A stretch of DNA of 64,000 nucleotides from Pseudomonas syringae (GCF_021606685.1 NZ_WKCB01000001.1:124001-188000), one strand, 5' to 3'; counted from the stretch's first letter, positions 41,336 to 51,478 are shown. Numbers and translations are program-made. The notes: generated from the letters alone by a model not told the origin.

Positions 41336-41635
41336 ATGCGAGCCTTCAAACACCCTACCCTTCAAGACCTCACACTCGAACGCCTGTTGTACGCCTTGAG
41401 TGACCCAGTGCGCCTGGAAATCGTACGCTGCCTGGCGGGTGTGCCCGAGGCCACCTGCGGCGAACTGGACGGCGGGCGGCCCAAGTCGAGCATGTCCCAT
41501 CATTTTCGCGTGCTGCGCGATGCCGGCCTGGTGCAGACCCGCAGCGTGGGGACCACGCATATGAATTCGTTGCGTGGCGAGCTGTTGGAGAGCCGGTTTC
41601 CGGGGTTGCTCCAGAGCATTCTGGCCCAGCACTGA
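41336..41635 (+). CDS. ArsR-type helix-turn-helix regulator of xenA
   Basis: A 99-residue winged-helix protein with the ArsR core LERLLYALSDPVRLEIVRCLAG and recognition region SKSMSHHFRVLRDAGLVQTRSVGTTH-like (residues 45-80). It has no CxC metal motif, so it is not an arsenic sensor; one Cys (near 27) and one in ATCGELDGG could sense electrophiles. It is divergent from xenA across a perfect palindrome and is its probable repressor. ATG 41336 gives the usual family length; the 17-codon extension runs into the operator. Confidence 0.85.
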   Translation: MRAFKHPTLQDLTLERLLYALSDPVRLEIVRCLAGVPEATCGELDGGRPKSSMSHHFRVLRDAGLVQTRSVGTTHMNSLRGELLESRFPGLLQSILAQH

Positions 41636-41736
41636 GAAACGATTCAGCCGCCGCAATTATTGACCGCGAACCTTTCACCCAAAACCACCGTCCGAGCTAA
41701 GGCACTGTTGCTTACCGCTCGCCGCGAGGTTGTCGT

Positions 41737-42627
41737 TTGAAAGCCGCCATCATCAAAAAGTACCGTCTGATCATCAAGACCATGGGCTACGTGGGCTGGG
41801 CCCTGTTCTGGCTGTTGCTGTGGGACGTTGCCGTCACCGTGGACTTCATGCTGTTTCTGACTGCCAAGATCAATTTACCGCTGATGCCGCTCACCCTGTT
41901 GGGTTCGGCGCTGGTGGTGCTGATCAGTTTCCGTAACAGCAGCGCCTACAACCGTTGGTGGGAAGCTCGCACGCTGTGGGGCGCGATGGTCAACAACTCA
42001 CGCAGCTTTGCGCGCCAGGTGCTGACCCTGCTGGACGATCCCGACGGCGAAGTGAACCCGGTCAAGGCGACCTTGCTGCGCCGCCATGTGGCCTACGTGA
42101 ATTGCCTGGCCGCTCACCTCAAGGGCGAGCCGTGCCCCGACGAGGTGCGAGCGTTCATCCCCGCCGAGGAATTTGCGCGCAGCGGCGCCACGAATAACTT
42201 CGCCAATGACATCCTCACCGGTTCGGCGGCGCTGTTGGCCAAGGAATACAAGGCGGGCCATCTGGACAGCATTCGCCTGGCACGGCTGGAGTCGACCCTG
42301 GTGGACTTGTCCAACGCCCAGGGCGGCATGGAGCGGATCGCCAACACACCGCTGCCCTACCCGTACGTGTATTTCCCACGGCTGTTTATTTCGCTGTTCT
42401 GCCTGATCGTGCCGGTGGGCCTGGTGGAATCCCTGGGCTGGTTCACGCCGCTGGCGTCGACGGTGGTGGGCTTCATGCTGCTGGCCATCGAACGCATCGG
42501 CACCGACCTGCAAAGCCCGTTCAACTCCAGCGAACACCAGATCCAGATGGAAGCCATCTGCGAAACCATCGAGAAAAACCTGCAATCGATGCAGCGTGAT
42601 GCGCTGGGTGGCGAGCGCATCGGTTAA
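41737..42627 (+). CDS. bestrophin-like (YneE/UPF0187) membrane channel protein
   Basis: A 296-residue membrane protein of the bacterial bestrophin family. TMGYVGWALFWLLLWDVAV and LLGSALVVLISFRNSSAYNRWWEARTLWGAMVNNSR (the invariant SxxYxRWWEAR region) are at residues 15-90, and further spans follow at about 215-255. Homologues form pentameric ion channels. The start is a TTG at 41737, preceded by GAGG at seven bases; no ATG fits the conserved N-terminus. It stands alone, 101 bp after the ArsR-type gene. Confidence 0.85.
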   Translation: MKAAIIKKYRLIIKTMGYVGWALFWLLLWDVAVTVDFMLFLTAKINLPLMPLTLLGSALVVLISFRNSSAYNRWWEARTLWGAMVNNSRSFARQVLTLLDDPDGEVNPVKATLLRRHVAYVNCLAAHLKGEPCPDEVRAFIPAEEFARSGATNNFANDILTGSAALLAKEYKAGHLDSIRLARLESTLVDLSNAQGGMERIANTPLPYPYVYFPRLFISLFCLIVPVGLVESLGWFTPLASTVVGFMLLAIERIGTDLQSPFNSSEHQIQMEAICETIEKNLQSMQRDALGGERIG

Positions 42628-42682
42628 ACCCTCCCTCGGGCCTCAAGTGCGTGCTCCCTCAGTCGATATACAGGGGGTACGC

Positions 42683-42754
42683 ATGGGCCACAGCTCCCTC
42701 ATAACAACACATGCGACGCTCGACGCTACTGTTTTCTCCTTGCCAAAATTATAA
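42683..42754 (+). CDS. possible 23-codon leader ORF
   Basis: ATG with an AGGGGGT Shine-Dalgarno at good spacing opens a 23-codon frame (MGHSSLITTHATLDATVFSLPKL) that ends 18 bp before the chemoreceptor start. It has no recognisable homology or repeat, and such short frames occur by chance; it is listed only because of its ribosome-binding site and position. Confidence 0.2.
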   Translation: MGHSSLITTHATLDATVFSLPKL

Positions 42755-42772
42755 ATACCCGCGGGTGAAGTC

Positions 42773-44716
42773 ATGAATATCAAGCAAAAGCTGACCTGGG
42801 CATTTGCGGGCATCGCGTGCCTGCCGGTCATCCTCGTCGCCATCCTGGTCGTATTGAATGTGCGCGAGGGGGCCCTGGCCAATTTCCTCGACAGCAGTGG
42901 CCGCGAGATCCGCCAGATCGACAATGGCATGAAGCAGTTCTTCGATGGCATCAGCCAGAACGTCGACTACGTGGCCAAGGACCCGCGCGTAGTCGCGGCC
43001 AAGGACCTCAAGAACTACGCCGGCGCCGACGCCGCGCAACTCCCGCTGACCCCGACCAATACCGAGCTGCTGGCGATTTTCGACCAGTTCGCCAAGAGCC
43101 ATCCGAGCACCGCCTACCTGTCCCTGGGCTTGAAGGACGGCGGCTACGCCAGTTGGCCGGACGACACCAAACTGAACAATTACGACCCGCGCGTGCGCCC
43201 CTGGTACCAGGCGGCCATCGCCGCGCCCGGTAAAACCGTGCGCACCGGGGCCTACTATTGGGCGCCGGACGATGTGACGCTGATCGGCACCGTGCACACC
43301 GTCGCCGACGCCTCCGGAAATATCCTCGGCGTGGTCGGCCTGGACGTGTCGCTCAAGCAGCTCACCGAACTGGTGCGCAACATCAAGCTGGGCGACAGCG
43401 GCTACCTGATGCTGGTGGAAGGCAACGGCAACGTGCTGGTCGACCCCAGCGATGCCAAGCACAACTTCAAGCCCCTGGCCGACCTGGGCGCCAACTACGC
43501 CGAACTGGCCAAGCGTGGCGACGGCGTCAGCCAGATCGACATCGATGGCGTGGCCTACATGGCCAACATGGTCAGCTCCAAAGACCTCGGCTGGCGCTTT
43601 ATCGGCTTGATCAAACGTGACGAAGTAATGGCAGGCGCCACCAGCCTGACTTGGCTGATCGCCGCCATCGCCGCCGCACTGGCCGTGGTGTTCGCGATTG
43701 TCGGCGCCAGTTTCGCCAGCGTGATCGTGCGCCCGATTCGCGGCGTGGCCGACGGCCTGCAAGAGATTGCCGAAGGTGAAGGCGACCTCACGCGCCAACT
43801 CAAGGTGCAGGGCAAGGATGAAACCGCCAGTCTGGCAGGCTGGTTCAACCAGTTCCTGAGCATGATCGCGCAGTTGGTGCAGCGCATCGGCAACGCGTCG
43901 TCCGACCTGCAAACCGCCGCCGCCGACACCAGCGAAGTCGCCAACAACATGAACCAGGCCGCCGGCCGCCAGCGCGAAGCCGTGGAACTGGTGAGTACCG
44001 CGTTCAACGAAATGGTCGCCACCGCCAACGAAGTCGCGCGCTCCTGCAGCGCTGCCGCCACCAGTGCCGACGAAGGCTACCGCGACGTGCACGACGGCCA
44101 GCAGCACATCGGCGAAGCCACCGGCAGCGTGCTCAAGCTCAGCGAAGACCTGCAAAAGTCGACCCAGACCATGCAGCTGCTGGAGCAGGACAGCAAGAAC
44201 ATCAACACCATCCTCGACACCATCCGCTCAATTGCCGAGCAGACCAACCTGTTGGCGCTCAACGCGGCGATTGAAGCGGCGCGCGCCGGTGACCAGGGCC
44301 GTGGTTTCGCGGTGGTCGCTGACGAAGTCCGCGCGCTGGCCCGCCGTACCGCCGACTCCACCGGCGAAATCGACAGCCTGTTGGGCAACCTCGCCCGCCG
44401 TACCCAGGAAGTCACCCAGCAGATGCAGGGCAGCCTGCAGGTGAGCCACACCAGCGTGGAGCGCATCCAGCAGGCGCGTGACAGCTTCGACAAAATCCGT
44501 GGCTCGGTGGATTCGATCCGCGACCAGAACACCCAGATCGCCACCGCCGCCGAGGAACAGCACCAGGTCGCCGAGGAGATCAACCGCCACATCGCGCAGA
44601 TCCATGCCGATGCGCAACTGGTGGAAGGTTTTGCGCATTCGGCGCAGACCGGCTCTGGGCGCCTGACGGATATTTCGGGTCAGCTCAAGGGGTTGGTGGG
44701 GCGGTTCAAGTTTTAA
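42773..44716 (+). CDS. methyl-accepting chemotaxis protein with dCache sensor
   Basis: A 647-residue chemoreceptor: TM1 at about 8-30, periplasmic double-Cache domain 35-285, TM2 near 290-310, HAMP ([27 protein letters not shown]), and a cytoplasmic signalling domain with the hairpin tip [38 protein letters not shown]. The sensor contains YDPRVRPWY and GVVGLDVSL, which fit the Y-R-W-Y...D pattern described for amino-acid-binding dCache receptors such as PctA. An attractant response to amino acids is therefore plausible. It stands alone and converges with the autotransporter gene 15 bp away. Confidence 0.92.
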   Translation: MNIKQKLTWAFAGIACLPVILVAILVVLNVREGALANFLDSSGREIRQIDNGMKQFFDGISQNVDYVAKDPRVVAAKDLKNYAGADAAQLPLTPTNTELLAIFDQFAKSHPSTAYLSLGLKDGGYASWPDDTKLNNYDPRVRPWYQAAIAAPGKTVRTGAYYWAPDDVTLIGTVHTVADASGNILGVVGLDVSLKQLTELVRNIKLGDSGYLMLVEGNGNVLVDPSDAKHNFKPLADLGANYAELAKRGDGVSQIDIDGVAYMANMVSSKDLGWRFIGLIKRDEVMAGATSLTWLIAAIAAALAVVFAIVGASFASVIVRPIRGVADGLQEIAEGEGDLTRQLKVQGKDETASLAGWFNQFLSMIAQLVQRIGNASSDLQTAAADTSEVANNMNQAAGRQREAVELVSTAFNEMVATANEVARSCSAAATSADEGYRDVHDGQQHIGEATGSVLKLSEDLQKSTQTMQLLEQDSKNINTILDTIRSIAEQTNLLALNAAIEAARAGDQGRGFAVVADEVRALARRTADSTGEIDSLLGNLARRTQEVTQQMQGSLQVSHTSVERIQQARDSFDKIRGSVDSIRDQNTQIATAAEEQHQVAEEINRHIAQIHADAQLVEGFAHSAQTGSGRLTDISGQLKGLVGRFKF

Positions 44717-44731
44717 TCGCCGCCGCTGCCA

Positions 44732-47700
44732 TCACCACGCCAATCGATAGCCGATGTTCAACGCCCACGGGCGCTTTAGCGTCGAGCTGTCACTGGTCTC
44801 GACGTCTGCATAAACGTGCTGACCGCGCGCCAGCGCTCCCGTGACACCCGCCCCTGCATACCAGCCACCGCCGTTGCCGTCCGGGTGGCTGCTGATGTCG
44901 TTGGTCTTGACCTGGCTGCGCGCCGACAGGTCTTGAACCCAGCCCGCCTTGATATACGGCTGGACGGTAGCGCCGTTATCCAACGTCAGCGCCCGGCCCA
45001 ACTGCGCACCACCGCGCAGTTGAGTGGCAATGCCGTCGTCGGCTTCGACGCGCAGGCCGTTACTCAGGCGGTAACGGTCACTGCCGCCGTACAGCGCCGA
45101 CAATTGCACCTGTGGCTCGACGAACCACCCATGCTCCAGGCGCACACGCTTGCCGGTTTCAAATGACACGCCCGCGCCGCTGCTGCGGCTCTTGCCGTTG
45201 ACGCGGTTGCCGTCGGTGGCGTGTACGTCGAAGCGGGTGGACCAGCGATTGAGGGTCAACAGGCTGTCAGCGTACCAACCCGAATCATCCAGGTAAGTGG
45301 CGTAGGTGCCAATGTAGTAGCTGTCGAGCTTGCCGCTGCCTTCGCCGTTGAAGTCACGATTGGCATGGCTGTAGCCCGCCATACCGCCGAGAATCAAAGC
45401 ACCGTGGCTGCGAGCCAATCGGGTATCCAGGCCCAGTTGCATACCGTTGACGTGCTGGGAAAAATGCCGCGCGGCGCCGTTATCCACCTCTTGTTTCTGG
45501 CCGTAGGTGCGCATCCACACGCCCTGGCTGTGGCCGCCGTCGCGCACGTCGCCCAAGCGTTGGATCAGGCTGCCGCGCTCGGCGTCCCAGGTGTCGCGCA
45601 AGGTTGAGAGCGCGCTGCTGTTGATCGCTGCACTGGCGGCAGTAGAGAGATGCTCGTCGACATTGACCAGACTCCACCGCGACTCCCCTGCCGGGTCGTC
45701 GTCGCGCTGCAAGGTGTAGCGGTAGCTGCCGACGTCCACCTGCTGACCGCGATTGGCCAAACTGAAACCGCCCGCGCCGCCCTGGCTTTCGACCAGCGTC
45801 AGGCGTTGGCCGCCGCTGGAGGGTTCGGCACCGCTGTTGCGCACCATGATCTGGTTGTTGCCGGTGACCTGCCCGCCCACTTCCATGCGGTCGCCACGCA
45901 AGGAGCCAAGGTCAGTGTTTATGATGTACCGCCCATCGCCGTCTAGGTCGCCGCCGACTTTCAGGCGCATGAAGTCGCCCCTCGTCGGCTTGGCAAACTC
46001 GACGGTGCCTGTGTTGTTCAGTTGACCTATGCTGGAGTTTGCGAGCATCCGCCAATCGCTGCTGTCGTCCAGGCAGAGACGGGACGCCATGGGGGTATCG
46101 GTTATTGCGCCTTCCAGTCGGGACTGGTTGTGCAGGCTCAATTGCAGGGTGCCGTCATCGACTCGGATATCACCCTCAATCAATGAATGATCGCTGTCCA
46201 GTGCGACTTGGCCGGCGGCGAGGCCATTGCCGCCTGCGGTCATCCAGATAGCGTCGCGACCCGTCAGTCTGCTGTTGGTCAGGTCGGCGCGCAGGCTGCC
46301 GCCGGAGACGCGCAAGGCTGTACTGTTGTGCGCGAGCACAGTGGTGTCGGAGAGGTCTATCTGGTTGGCGACGTCTGTGCTCGCCTGACTGACCAGCCCA
46401 TACGCATTGTCACCGAGAGTCTCAATATGAGTGCCTTGCGCCTTCGCGATGGCGCCGTTGCTGACGAACACCCCGTGGCTAAGGTCGCCGTGGGTCAGTA
46501 CCTGGCTGTCAGTCATCGAAATCTGCGCACCTGGCAACCGGGCGAAGGCGCCCACCGAGCCTTCGCCAAACGTTTCGATCACCACCTTGCGCAGTTCAAA
46601 CGTGGCGTTCGGGCCGCCCACCTGGCCACCGATGACGTCGGTCGAGGCATAGAGCCCATGGGATGAGTCACCATGAGTGACGACACGGCTGCCGTCCATG
46701 CGCAGGGCTCCGGCCCGGTTGTCGATGGCCGCCGCCTGGTTGCCCCAGGTTTCCAGCACGCTGTTGTGCACATCGGCCTGGGTATCGCCGCCGGGCATCC
46801 AGATCGCCGACCCGTTGTTGCCCTGGGCCGTGACATGTGAGTCGTTAAGTTCGAGGGATGCGCCTTTGGCATCAAGGTTAATGCCGTTGCCGGTTTGCGA
46901 GAGCACCTGCGAATGGCTGACCTCTGCCCGACCGCCGCCGAGGGGGGAGCTGGGGCGGATGAGGATCCCGTCCGCCTTGGCGTTGATGCTGCCGTTGCTG
47001 AATTGGAGCAGGCCTTCTTGCATGTCCACGCCTTGGGCCAGATCCGACTGCACCTTCACACCGTCAGCGGTAATGACCGTGTCGGCGCCGGTAATGTTGA
47101 ACACGGCTGCGTATTGGCCGTGAGCGGTGGCGGTGCCATTGCGCAAATCGATATGGGCACCCTGTTGCGCCCTCACGGTAAACGCGGCATTGCCCGCCGA
47201 TGAAAGGCTTGTATCCGTGACGCTGATGCTTGAGCCCGCTCCCATGGCCGACACCGCATCAGCCATAAAACCGGTCGTTGTCACGCTAGAGTCGATCAGC
47301 GCTGCACTCGCGCCCTGATCGACCATAACCCCACGGCCACGGCTGCCATCGGTGGTGATTTCGGTCTGCTCCAGGCGCACATGGGAGCCTTCGCCACTGG
47401 CGCTGGCACCGTCCCCAAAATAGCCGCTGGCGTTAAGTGTCGAGCCTTGCAGCGTGCCCTGCCCGCCGCTCACCACTTGCAGTCCGGTGACGGCATCGTT
47501 GGGCCCTCCGGTCGTGGCACGCACGTCCATGGCTGATCCCATGAACCCGTTCTGCTTGCCACTGACGCGAATGGCGGCGCCCTTGCCGGTATACGCCACC
47601 TGATCATTATCAAGTATCAGTAAATCGCCCTCCTCGGACGACACATCCACTTGGCCGATCGTGGCTGCCTGAGCCGGGTTTAACGTCACCAACAGTGCAC

Positions 47701-47740
47701 AACCAATTGCATAACCGAGTGGGTTCTTTTTGATGCTCAT
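44732..47740 (-). CDS. pertactin-type autotransporter, adhesin-like
   Basis: A 1002-residue type Va secreted protein. The signal peptide ends at LNPAQA-A; the passenger (about 30-720) is a repetitive right-handed beta-helix rich in short Ser/Thr/Asp/Gly repeats such as SxVxTHGDxSHGxxxS. The C-terminal translocator (about 750-1002) starts near GVWMRTYGQKQEVDNG and ends in IGYRLAW with the required terminal aromatic. I see no catalytic triad, so an adhesin or aggregation role is likelier than an enzyme. It is 109 bp after the fimbrial tip gene on the same strand, which links it to surface attachment. Confidence 0.88.
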   Translation of the reverse strand: MSIKKNPLGYAIGCALLVTLNPAQAATIGQVDVSSEEGDLLILDNDQVAYTGKGAAIRVSGKQNGFMGSAMDVRATTGGPNDAVTGLQVVSGGQGTLQGSTLNASGYFGDGASASGEGSHVRLEQTEITTDGSRGRGVMVDQGASAALIDSSVTTTGFMADAVSAMGAGSSISVTDTSLSSAGNAAFTVRAQQGAHIDLRNGTATAHGQYAAVFNITGADTVITADGVKVQSDLAQGVDMQEGLLQFSNGSINAKADGILIRPSSPLGGGRAEVSHSQVLSQTGNGINLDAKGASLELNDSHVTAQGNNGSAIWMPGGDTQADVHNSVLETWGNQAAAIDNRAGALRMDGSRVVTHGDSSHGLYASTDVIGGQVGGPNATFELRKVVIETFGEGSVGAFARLPGAQISMTDSQVLTHGDLSHGVFVSNGAIAKAQGTHIETLGDNAYGLVSQASTDVANQIDLSDTTVLAHNSTALRVSGGSLRADLTNSRLTGRDAIWMTAGGNGLAAGQVALDSDHSLIEGDIRVDDGTLQLSLHNQSRLEGAITDTPMASRLCLDDSSDWRMLANSSIGQLNNTGTVEFAKPTRGDFMRLKVGGDLDGDGRYIINTDLGSLRGDRMEVGGQVTGNNQIMVRNSGAEPSSGGQRLTLVESQGGAGGFSLANRGQQVDVGSYRYTLQRDDDPAGESRWSLVNVDEHLSTAASAAINSSALSTLRDTWDAERGSLIQRLGDVRDGGHSQGVWMRTYGQKQEVDNGAARHFSQHVNGMQLGLDTRLARSHGALILGGMAGYSHANRDFNGEGSGKLDSYYIGTYATYLDDSGWYADSLLTLNRWSTRFDVHATDGNRVNGKSRSSGAGVSFETGKRVRLEHGWFVEPQVQLSALYGGSDRYRLSNGLRVEADDGIATQLRGGAQLGRALTLDNGATVQPYIKAGWVQDLSARSQVKTNDISSHPDGNGGGWYAGAGVTGALARGQHVYADVETSDSSTLKRPWALNIGYRLAW

Positions 47741-47849
47741 TCATCAATTCCTTGAAGTGAGTTGTTATCCAATGCCCAAACGTTCAGCAACAGGTAACCC
47801 CACCACGCTCTTCAAAAGAGGCAGTTGTGCTGAAGTTTCGAGACCGCTG

Positions 47850-48884
47850 TTATTGATATTTCACGGTGACCGTTGCGGTACCTTTTACGAGCCCTGGGGA
47901 GACGCAGTGGCTGCCCCCGGCACTTTGGTAATAACGCACCCGATATGGCAGGCTGAAGCTGGTGGCGTTATTGACGACCGCCCCCACCACGCTGGTTGCG
48001 CCCAATAACGCGGGCACCCCGGTGTTGGCATCGAGCACTTGTAGCGCAACGCATGACGCGTAGTTGTCCCCGGCCTGGGGCTTGATCAAGCCCAGGCTGC
48101 CATCGGGCATGAACCTGTCTGCATCCATCGTCAGGGTGACGGCGCCATTGGCGCCGGAGCAGTTGAAGCCCACGGTGAAGGGCGTTTCGCCGGTGGTGGA
48201 GCCCAGGCCGTTAAAGCGTCCAAAGGGCACGGGAGCCAGGTCCACGTTGAGATCGCCAATCGAACAGGTGCCGGTTTCTGGCACGATTTCACCGCCGCCA
48301 CCGGCAATGCGCGTGGTCATGAACACCCCGCTGTTGAACGGGTAGACCGGTTGCGCGATGTTGTTGGTATAGGTACCGCCCGCCAATGCACCGGAACCGA
48401 CTGGCTCACTGAGCTTGATCAGTTCAACGATCACCGACCCCGTCACACTGACCACCGCGCTGTTCTGCTCGATGGAACCACTGACGTTGGGCATGCCTAA
48501 CGTCCAGCTGGTGCTGTCACCGGCGTAAAACGGTGAAGTGGCCCTTGTCGGTACCCAACTGGTGCGCATGCCCACCCCGGCAATATTGGTGGTGTAGACA
48601 TTAGCGATAGAAGTCGCGGTGCCTTGAACCACCCGCCATTGGGTGGTATCTCCCGGTTTGCAGGACACGATCGCGTAATAGCTGCCGGTAATCGGGAACT
48701 CCTGGGTGAAGAACACTTCGCCTATCGCCGTGCCTGAAGGCACGGTGACGCGACCGAAGTTCATATCCACCACGGCACCCTCCTGGTAGTTGGGCATCAT
48801 GCCGCACACCGCGAAGGCGGACGTTGGAACCAGCAGCAACGCAAGCAGTTGCAACGTTATGGAAATCAATCGGGTCATGTTCAT
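47850..48884 (-). CDS. fimbrial tip adhesin/minor subunit
   Basis: A 344-residue exported protein with signal peptide MNMTRLISITLQLLALLLVPTSAFA. It has two halves: an N-terminal lectin-like part (CGMMPNYQEGAVVDMNFGRV...) and a C-terminal pilin domain starting near ETGTCSIGDLNVDLAPVPFGRFN and ending PGLVKGTATVTVKYQ, the subunit donor-strand pattern. Two-domain proteins of this size cap chaperone-usher fimbriae and bind receptors. The start overlaps the usher stop (ATGA at 48881-48884). It is the last gene of the fimbrial operon. Confidence 0.85.
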   Translation of the reverse strand: MNMTRLISITLQLLALLLVPTSAFAVCGMMPNYQEGAVVDMNFGRVTVPSGTAIGEVFFTQEFPITGSYYAIVSCKPGDTTQWRVVQGTATSIANVYTTNIAGVGMRTSWVPTRATSPFYAGDSTSWTLGMPNVSGSIEQNSAVVSVTGSVIVELIKLSEPVGSGALAGGTYTNNIAQPVYPFNSGVFMTTRIAGGGGEIVPETGTCSIGDLNVDLAPVPFGRFNGLGSTTGETPFTVGFNCSGANGAVTLTMDADRFMPDGSLGLIKPQAGDNYASCVALQVLDANTGVPALLGATSVVGAVVNNATSFSLPYRVRYYQSAGGSHCVSPGLVKGTATVTVKYQ

Positions 48885-51478
48885 CGACTGCTCAGGCGAG
48901 TGCCTTCTCGAAGCAGGCACGGCGCCTGGGTCTGCGACAGGCCCTTGATACCGGCACTGGGTTTGGCGAAGCGGTAGGCGACGCTGCAACGGGCATCGCC
49001 CGGCAGGCTGACGGTCAGCGCGCCGTCGTTTGCGACGCCCTGCACAAACAGGTTGTTACCCTGGCCGACCACGCCGACCACATTGCCCGCATCATCGAGC
49101 ACCTGCGCACCAAACGGCATGTTCAGGCTGGCGGCGTTGGTGATGTGAATGACCGCCGACTGCCCGACCTTGGTTTCAAAGTTGACGCGCACCACTGCAC
49201 CGGCAAACGGCGCGACCTGTTGGGTGGTGTTTTGGAAGGTGACATCCATCGAGCTGCCTTTGGGGTCCAGGTTGACGTTGTTCATGCGGTAGGGCGACAG
49301 GTACGGCACCACGCCATAACCGTTTTTATCGATGACCAGGCCAGACAACCCACCAATGCTCGCGCCCTCGCCGCCCGGCGCAGACACGAGGGCAATGGTG
49401 TCGCCGGTGTTGGGTGACAGCGTCAGCCCACCGCTGTGCACCACCAGGCTGCCGTCACTGCCCAGGGAGGTGGACTTGTAATCGCCGCCCTGTTCGTAGG
49501 CGCCGCGCACCGTGCTGCGGTTGCCCCGGTATTGGGCATTGACGCTGCCGGAGCTGGACGTATTGGTGTCGGTGGCCTGGGTAATGCCGTAGCTCAGGCG
49601 CCCGGCATCGTCCGCTACACCGCTCAAATAGTTACGCAACGAGCTGCCCTGCCCGTGCCCACCGGTGTATTGGCTGCTAAGGGTTGGCGACTTGGCACCG
49701 CTGCCCAGTGGAATATTGAGGCTCACGAAGTACTGGGTCTGTGCCCCCAGGAATTCATCGTTATTGCGGCTGGCGGAAACGCTGTAGCTGATATCTCCCG
49801 CATTGCCGTTGAACCCCACTTCGAACTGGCGGCTGGAAGCCCCCGAACCGCCCCAGGTCTTGCGGGTGCTGCCAGTCATGAAAAACGAGCCCAGGGTGCC
49901 CACCGGCTGGTCGACACTGATGTCGAACCGGTCACGTTCGTTGCCCATCCACAGCCACTGCTCCTGATAGCCAGCAGTCTTGACGCGTTCACGCGCGTCG
50001 ACTGCCTGGGACAGGGTCATGTACCTGGACGATGAATAGCGGTAGGCCGCGAGGGTGAAATTGGTACGGGACTCGCTCAGCAACTTGCTGTACGCGACCT
50101 TGACGCTACGCCCGGATGCCGAGCCGAGACGGCCACCCAACTGCGTGGTTTCTTGCGTCAGGTCAACCGACAAAGCCCCCAGTGGCGTGTTCATCCCGAG
50201 CCCCATCAGCCCTGCGCGGAACCCCTCACTGACCTGAAAGCCGCCATAGCCGGTCAGGTAATTATTCAATCCATAGAACAAAGTGCCTTGGGCCAGATGG
50301 GCATTGTCGGCCAGGTTCTGGTTGTACAGCCGCCCCGCCACCAGGTCGTATTTGGCACGTCCTGGCCGCACCAGGTTGGTGATCGACGAATACGGCACAT
50401 CGAAACGGCGTTCGCTGCCATCGGCCTCGGTGACCCGCACATTAAGGTCGCCGCCGTAACCTGTGGGGTACAGGTCATCGATCACGAAATTTCCGGGAGT
50501 GACCGTGGTCTGGTAAATCTTTATATCGTTCTGCCACACCTCGACCCGTGCGTTGCTGCGGGCAAAACTGCGAATAGTGGGGGCAAAGCCAATCTGCGAG
50601 TCGGGGAACATGCGTTCCTCCGACGCCAGGCTCAGCCCACGCACGGCGATACTGTCAAACCCCACGCCCTTGGTATTGAGCTCGCCCAGGGTCGCCAGGC
50701 TTTTCAATTGCGCCACCGGCCGCTGCACGTAGGTAGACAGGCGGTTCCACTCGGTCTTGGCGCCGTTGGTCCAGCTGACGTTCGCATTGTGTCGAAACTG
50801 CCACAAGCCCAGGTTGAAACCGCTGCGCAGGCCCATATAGGCGGAGTCAGTGCTGCCGTAATGGTCATTCTGAGTGCTGAAGTAGTTCAGGTTGTAGTCC
50901 ACCTTTGCCGCCGTGATACCGGCGTCCCAATACTCCGGCTCCACGTAGCCACGGGGGATACGCCGCAGGCTGGCCTGGGGTATTTGCAGGTAGAGCTTCT
51001 GCTCGCCCAAGTCGGCGTAAGCCACAGAATCGGGCATGAGCGCCTTGAGCGTGCGGCAACCGTTGAACGTCGGCAATTGCTGGGTATCAATGCCCAGGCG
51101 TTTGAGGGCCGCAGCGCTGAAACACGCCTCGGCGATATTGCGGTCTGAGCCGTCGACAAATTCAACTCGGGTTCGCGTCACTTGTTTGCCATTGATGTAA
51201 ACGTTGAGGTCGTAACGCCCGGCCAACACCGGGTTGCCTTTCTGGTAACGCGAAACGTCCATGCGCTTGGCGTTGCCCACCAGGAACGACGGGGTGAATT
51301 CGGCGTCCTGAAAGTCCACTTGGGCAGCGGCTGCCGGTAGCGACAGCTCATCGGCCATCAGGTGCTCATCGGCGCCACTGAACATCAGGCACACCACTGC
51401 CCAGAATCGAACGATTGAGCATGACGGTCCCGCCAGAAACACTTTTCTGCGAAGTATCGATCGATCAAAACGGTTCAT
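48881..51478 (-). CDS. fimbrial outer-membrane usher protein
   Basis: An 865-residue FimD/PapC-type usher. The N-terminal chaperone-binding domain (FQDAEFTPSFLVGNAKRMDVSRYQKGNPVLAGRYDLNVYINGKQV), the barrel signature ERMFPDSQIGFAPTIRSFARSNARVEVWQNDIKIYQTTVTPGNFVIDDLYPTGYGGDLNVRVTEADGSE region and the C-terminal domains are all present. It assembles and secretes fimbriae through the outer membrane. It is 27 bp after the chaperone gene and overlaps the tip gene. The barrel segment is described here by position: roughly residues 290-355. Confidence 0.94.
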   Translation of the reverse strand: MNRFDRSILRRKVFLAGPSCSIVRFWAVVCLMFSGADEHLMADELSLPAAAAQVDFQDAEFTPSFLVGNAKRMDVSRYQKGNPVLAGRYDLNVYINGKQVTRTRVEFVDGSDRNIAEACFSAAALKRLGIDTQQLPTFNGCRTLKALMPDSVAYADLGEQKLYLQIPQASLRRIPRGYVEPEYWDAGITAAKVDYNLNYFSTQNDHYGSTDSAYMGLRSGFNLGLWQFRHNANVSWTNGAKTEWNRLSTYVQRPVAQLKSLATLGELNTKGVGFDSIAVRGLSLASEERMFPDSQIGFAPTIRSFARSNARVEVWQNDIKIYQTTVTPGNFVIDDLYPTGYGGDLNVRVTEADGSERRFDVPYSSITNLVRPGRAKYDLVAGRLYNQNLADNAHLAQGTLFYGLNNYLTGYGGFQVSEGFRAGLMGLGMNTPLGALSVDLTQETTQLGGRLGSASGRSVKVAYSKLLSESRTNFTLAAYRYSSSRYMTLSQAVDARERVKTAGYQEQWLWMGNERDRFDISVDQPVGTLGSFFMTGSTRKTWGGSGASSRQFEVGFNGNAGDISYSVSASRNNDEFLGAQTQYFVSLNIPLGSGAKSPTLSSQYTGGHGQGSSLRNYLSGVADDAGRLSYGITQATDTNTSSSGSVNAQYRGNRSTVRGAYEQGGDYKSTSLGSDGSLVVHSGGLTLSPNTGDTIALVSAPGGEGASIGGLSGLVIDKNGYGVVPYLSPYRMNNVNLDPKGSSMDVTFQNTTQQVAPFAGAVVRVNFETKVGQSAVIHITNAASLNMPFGAQVLDDAGNVVGVVGQGNNLFVQGVANDGALTVSLPGDARCSVAYRFAKPSAGIKGLSQTQAPCLLREGTRLSSR

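Noticed and set aside
42749-44155. A 468-codon open frame on the minus strand
   Set aside because: Shadow of the chemoreceptor gene; its product is dominated by Gly, Ala, Val and His and lacks domains.
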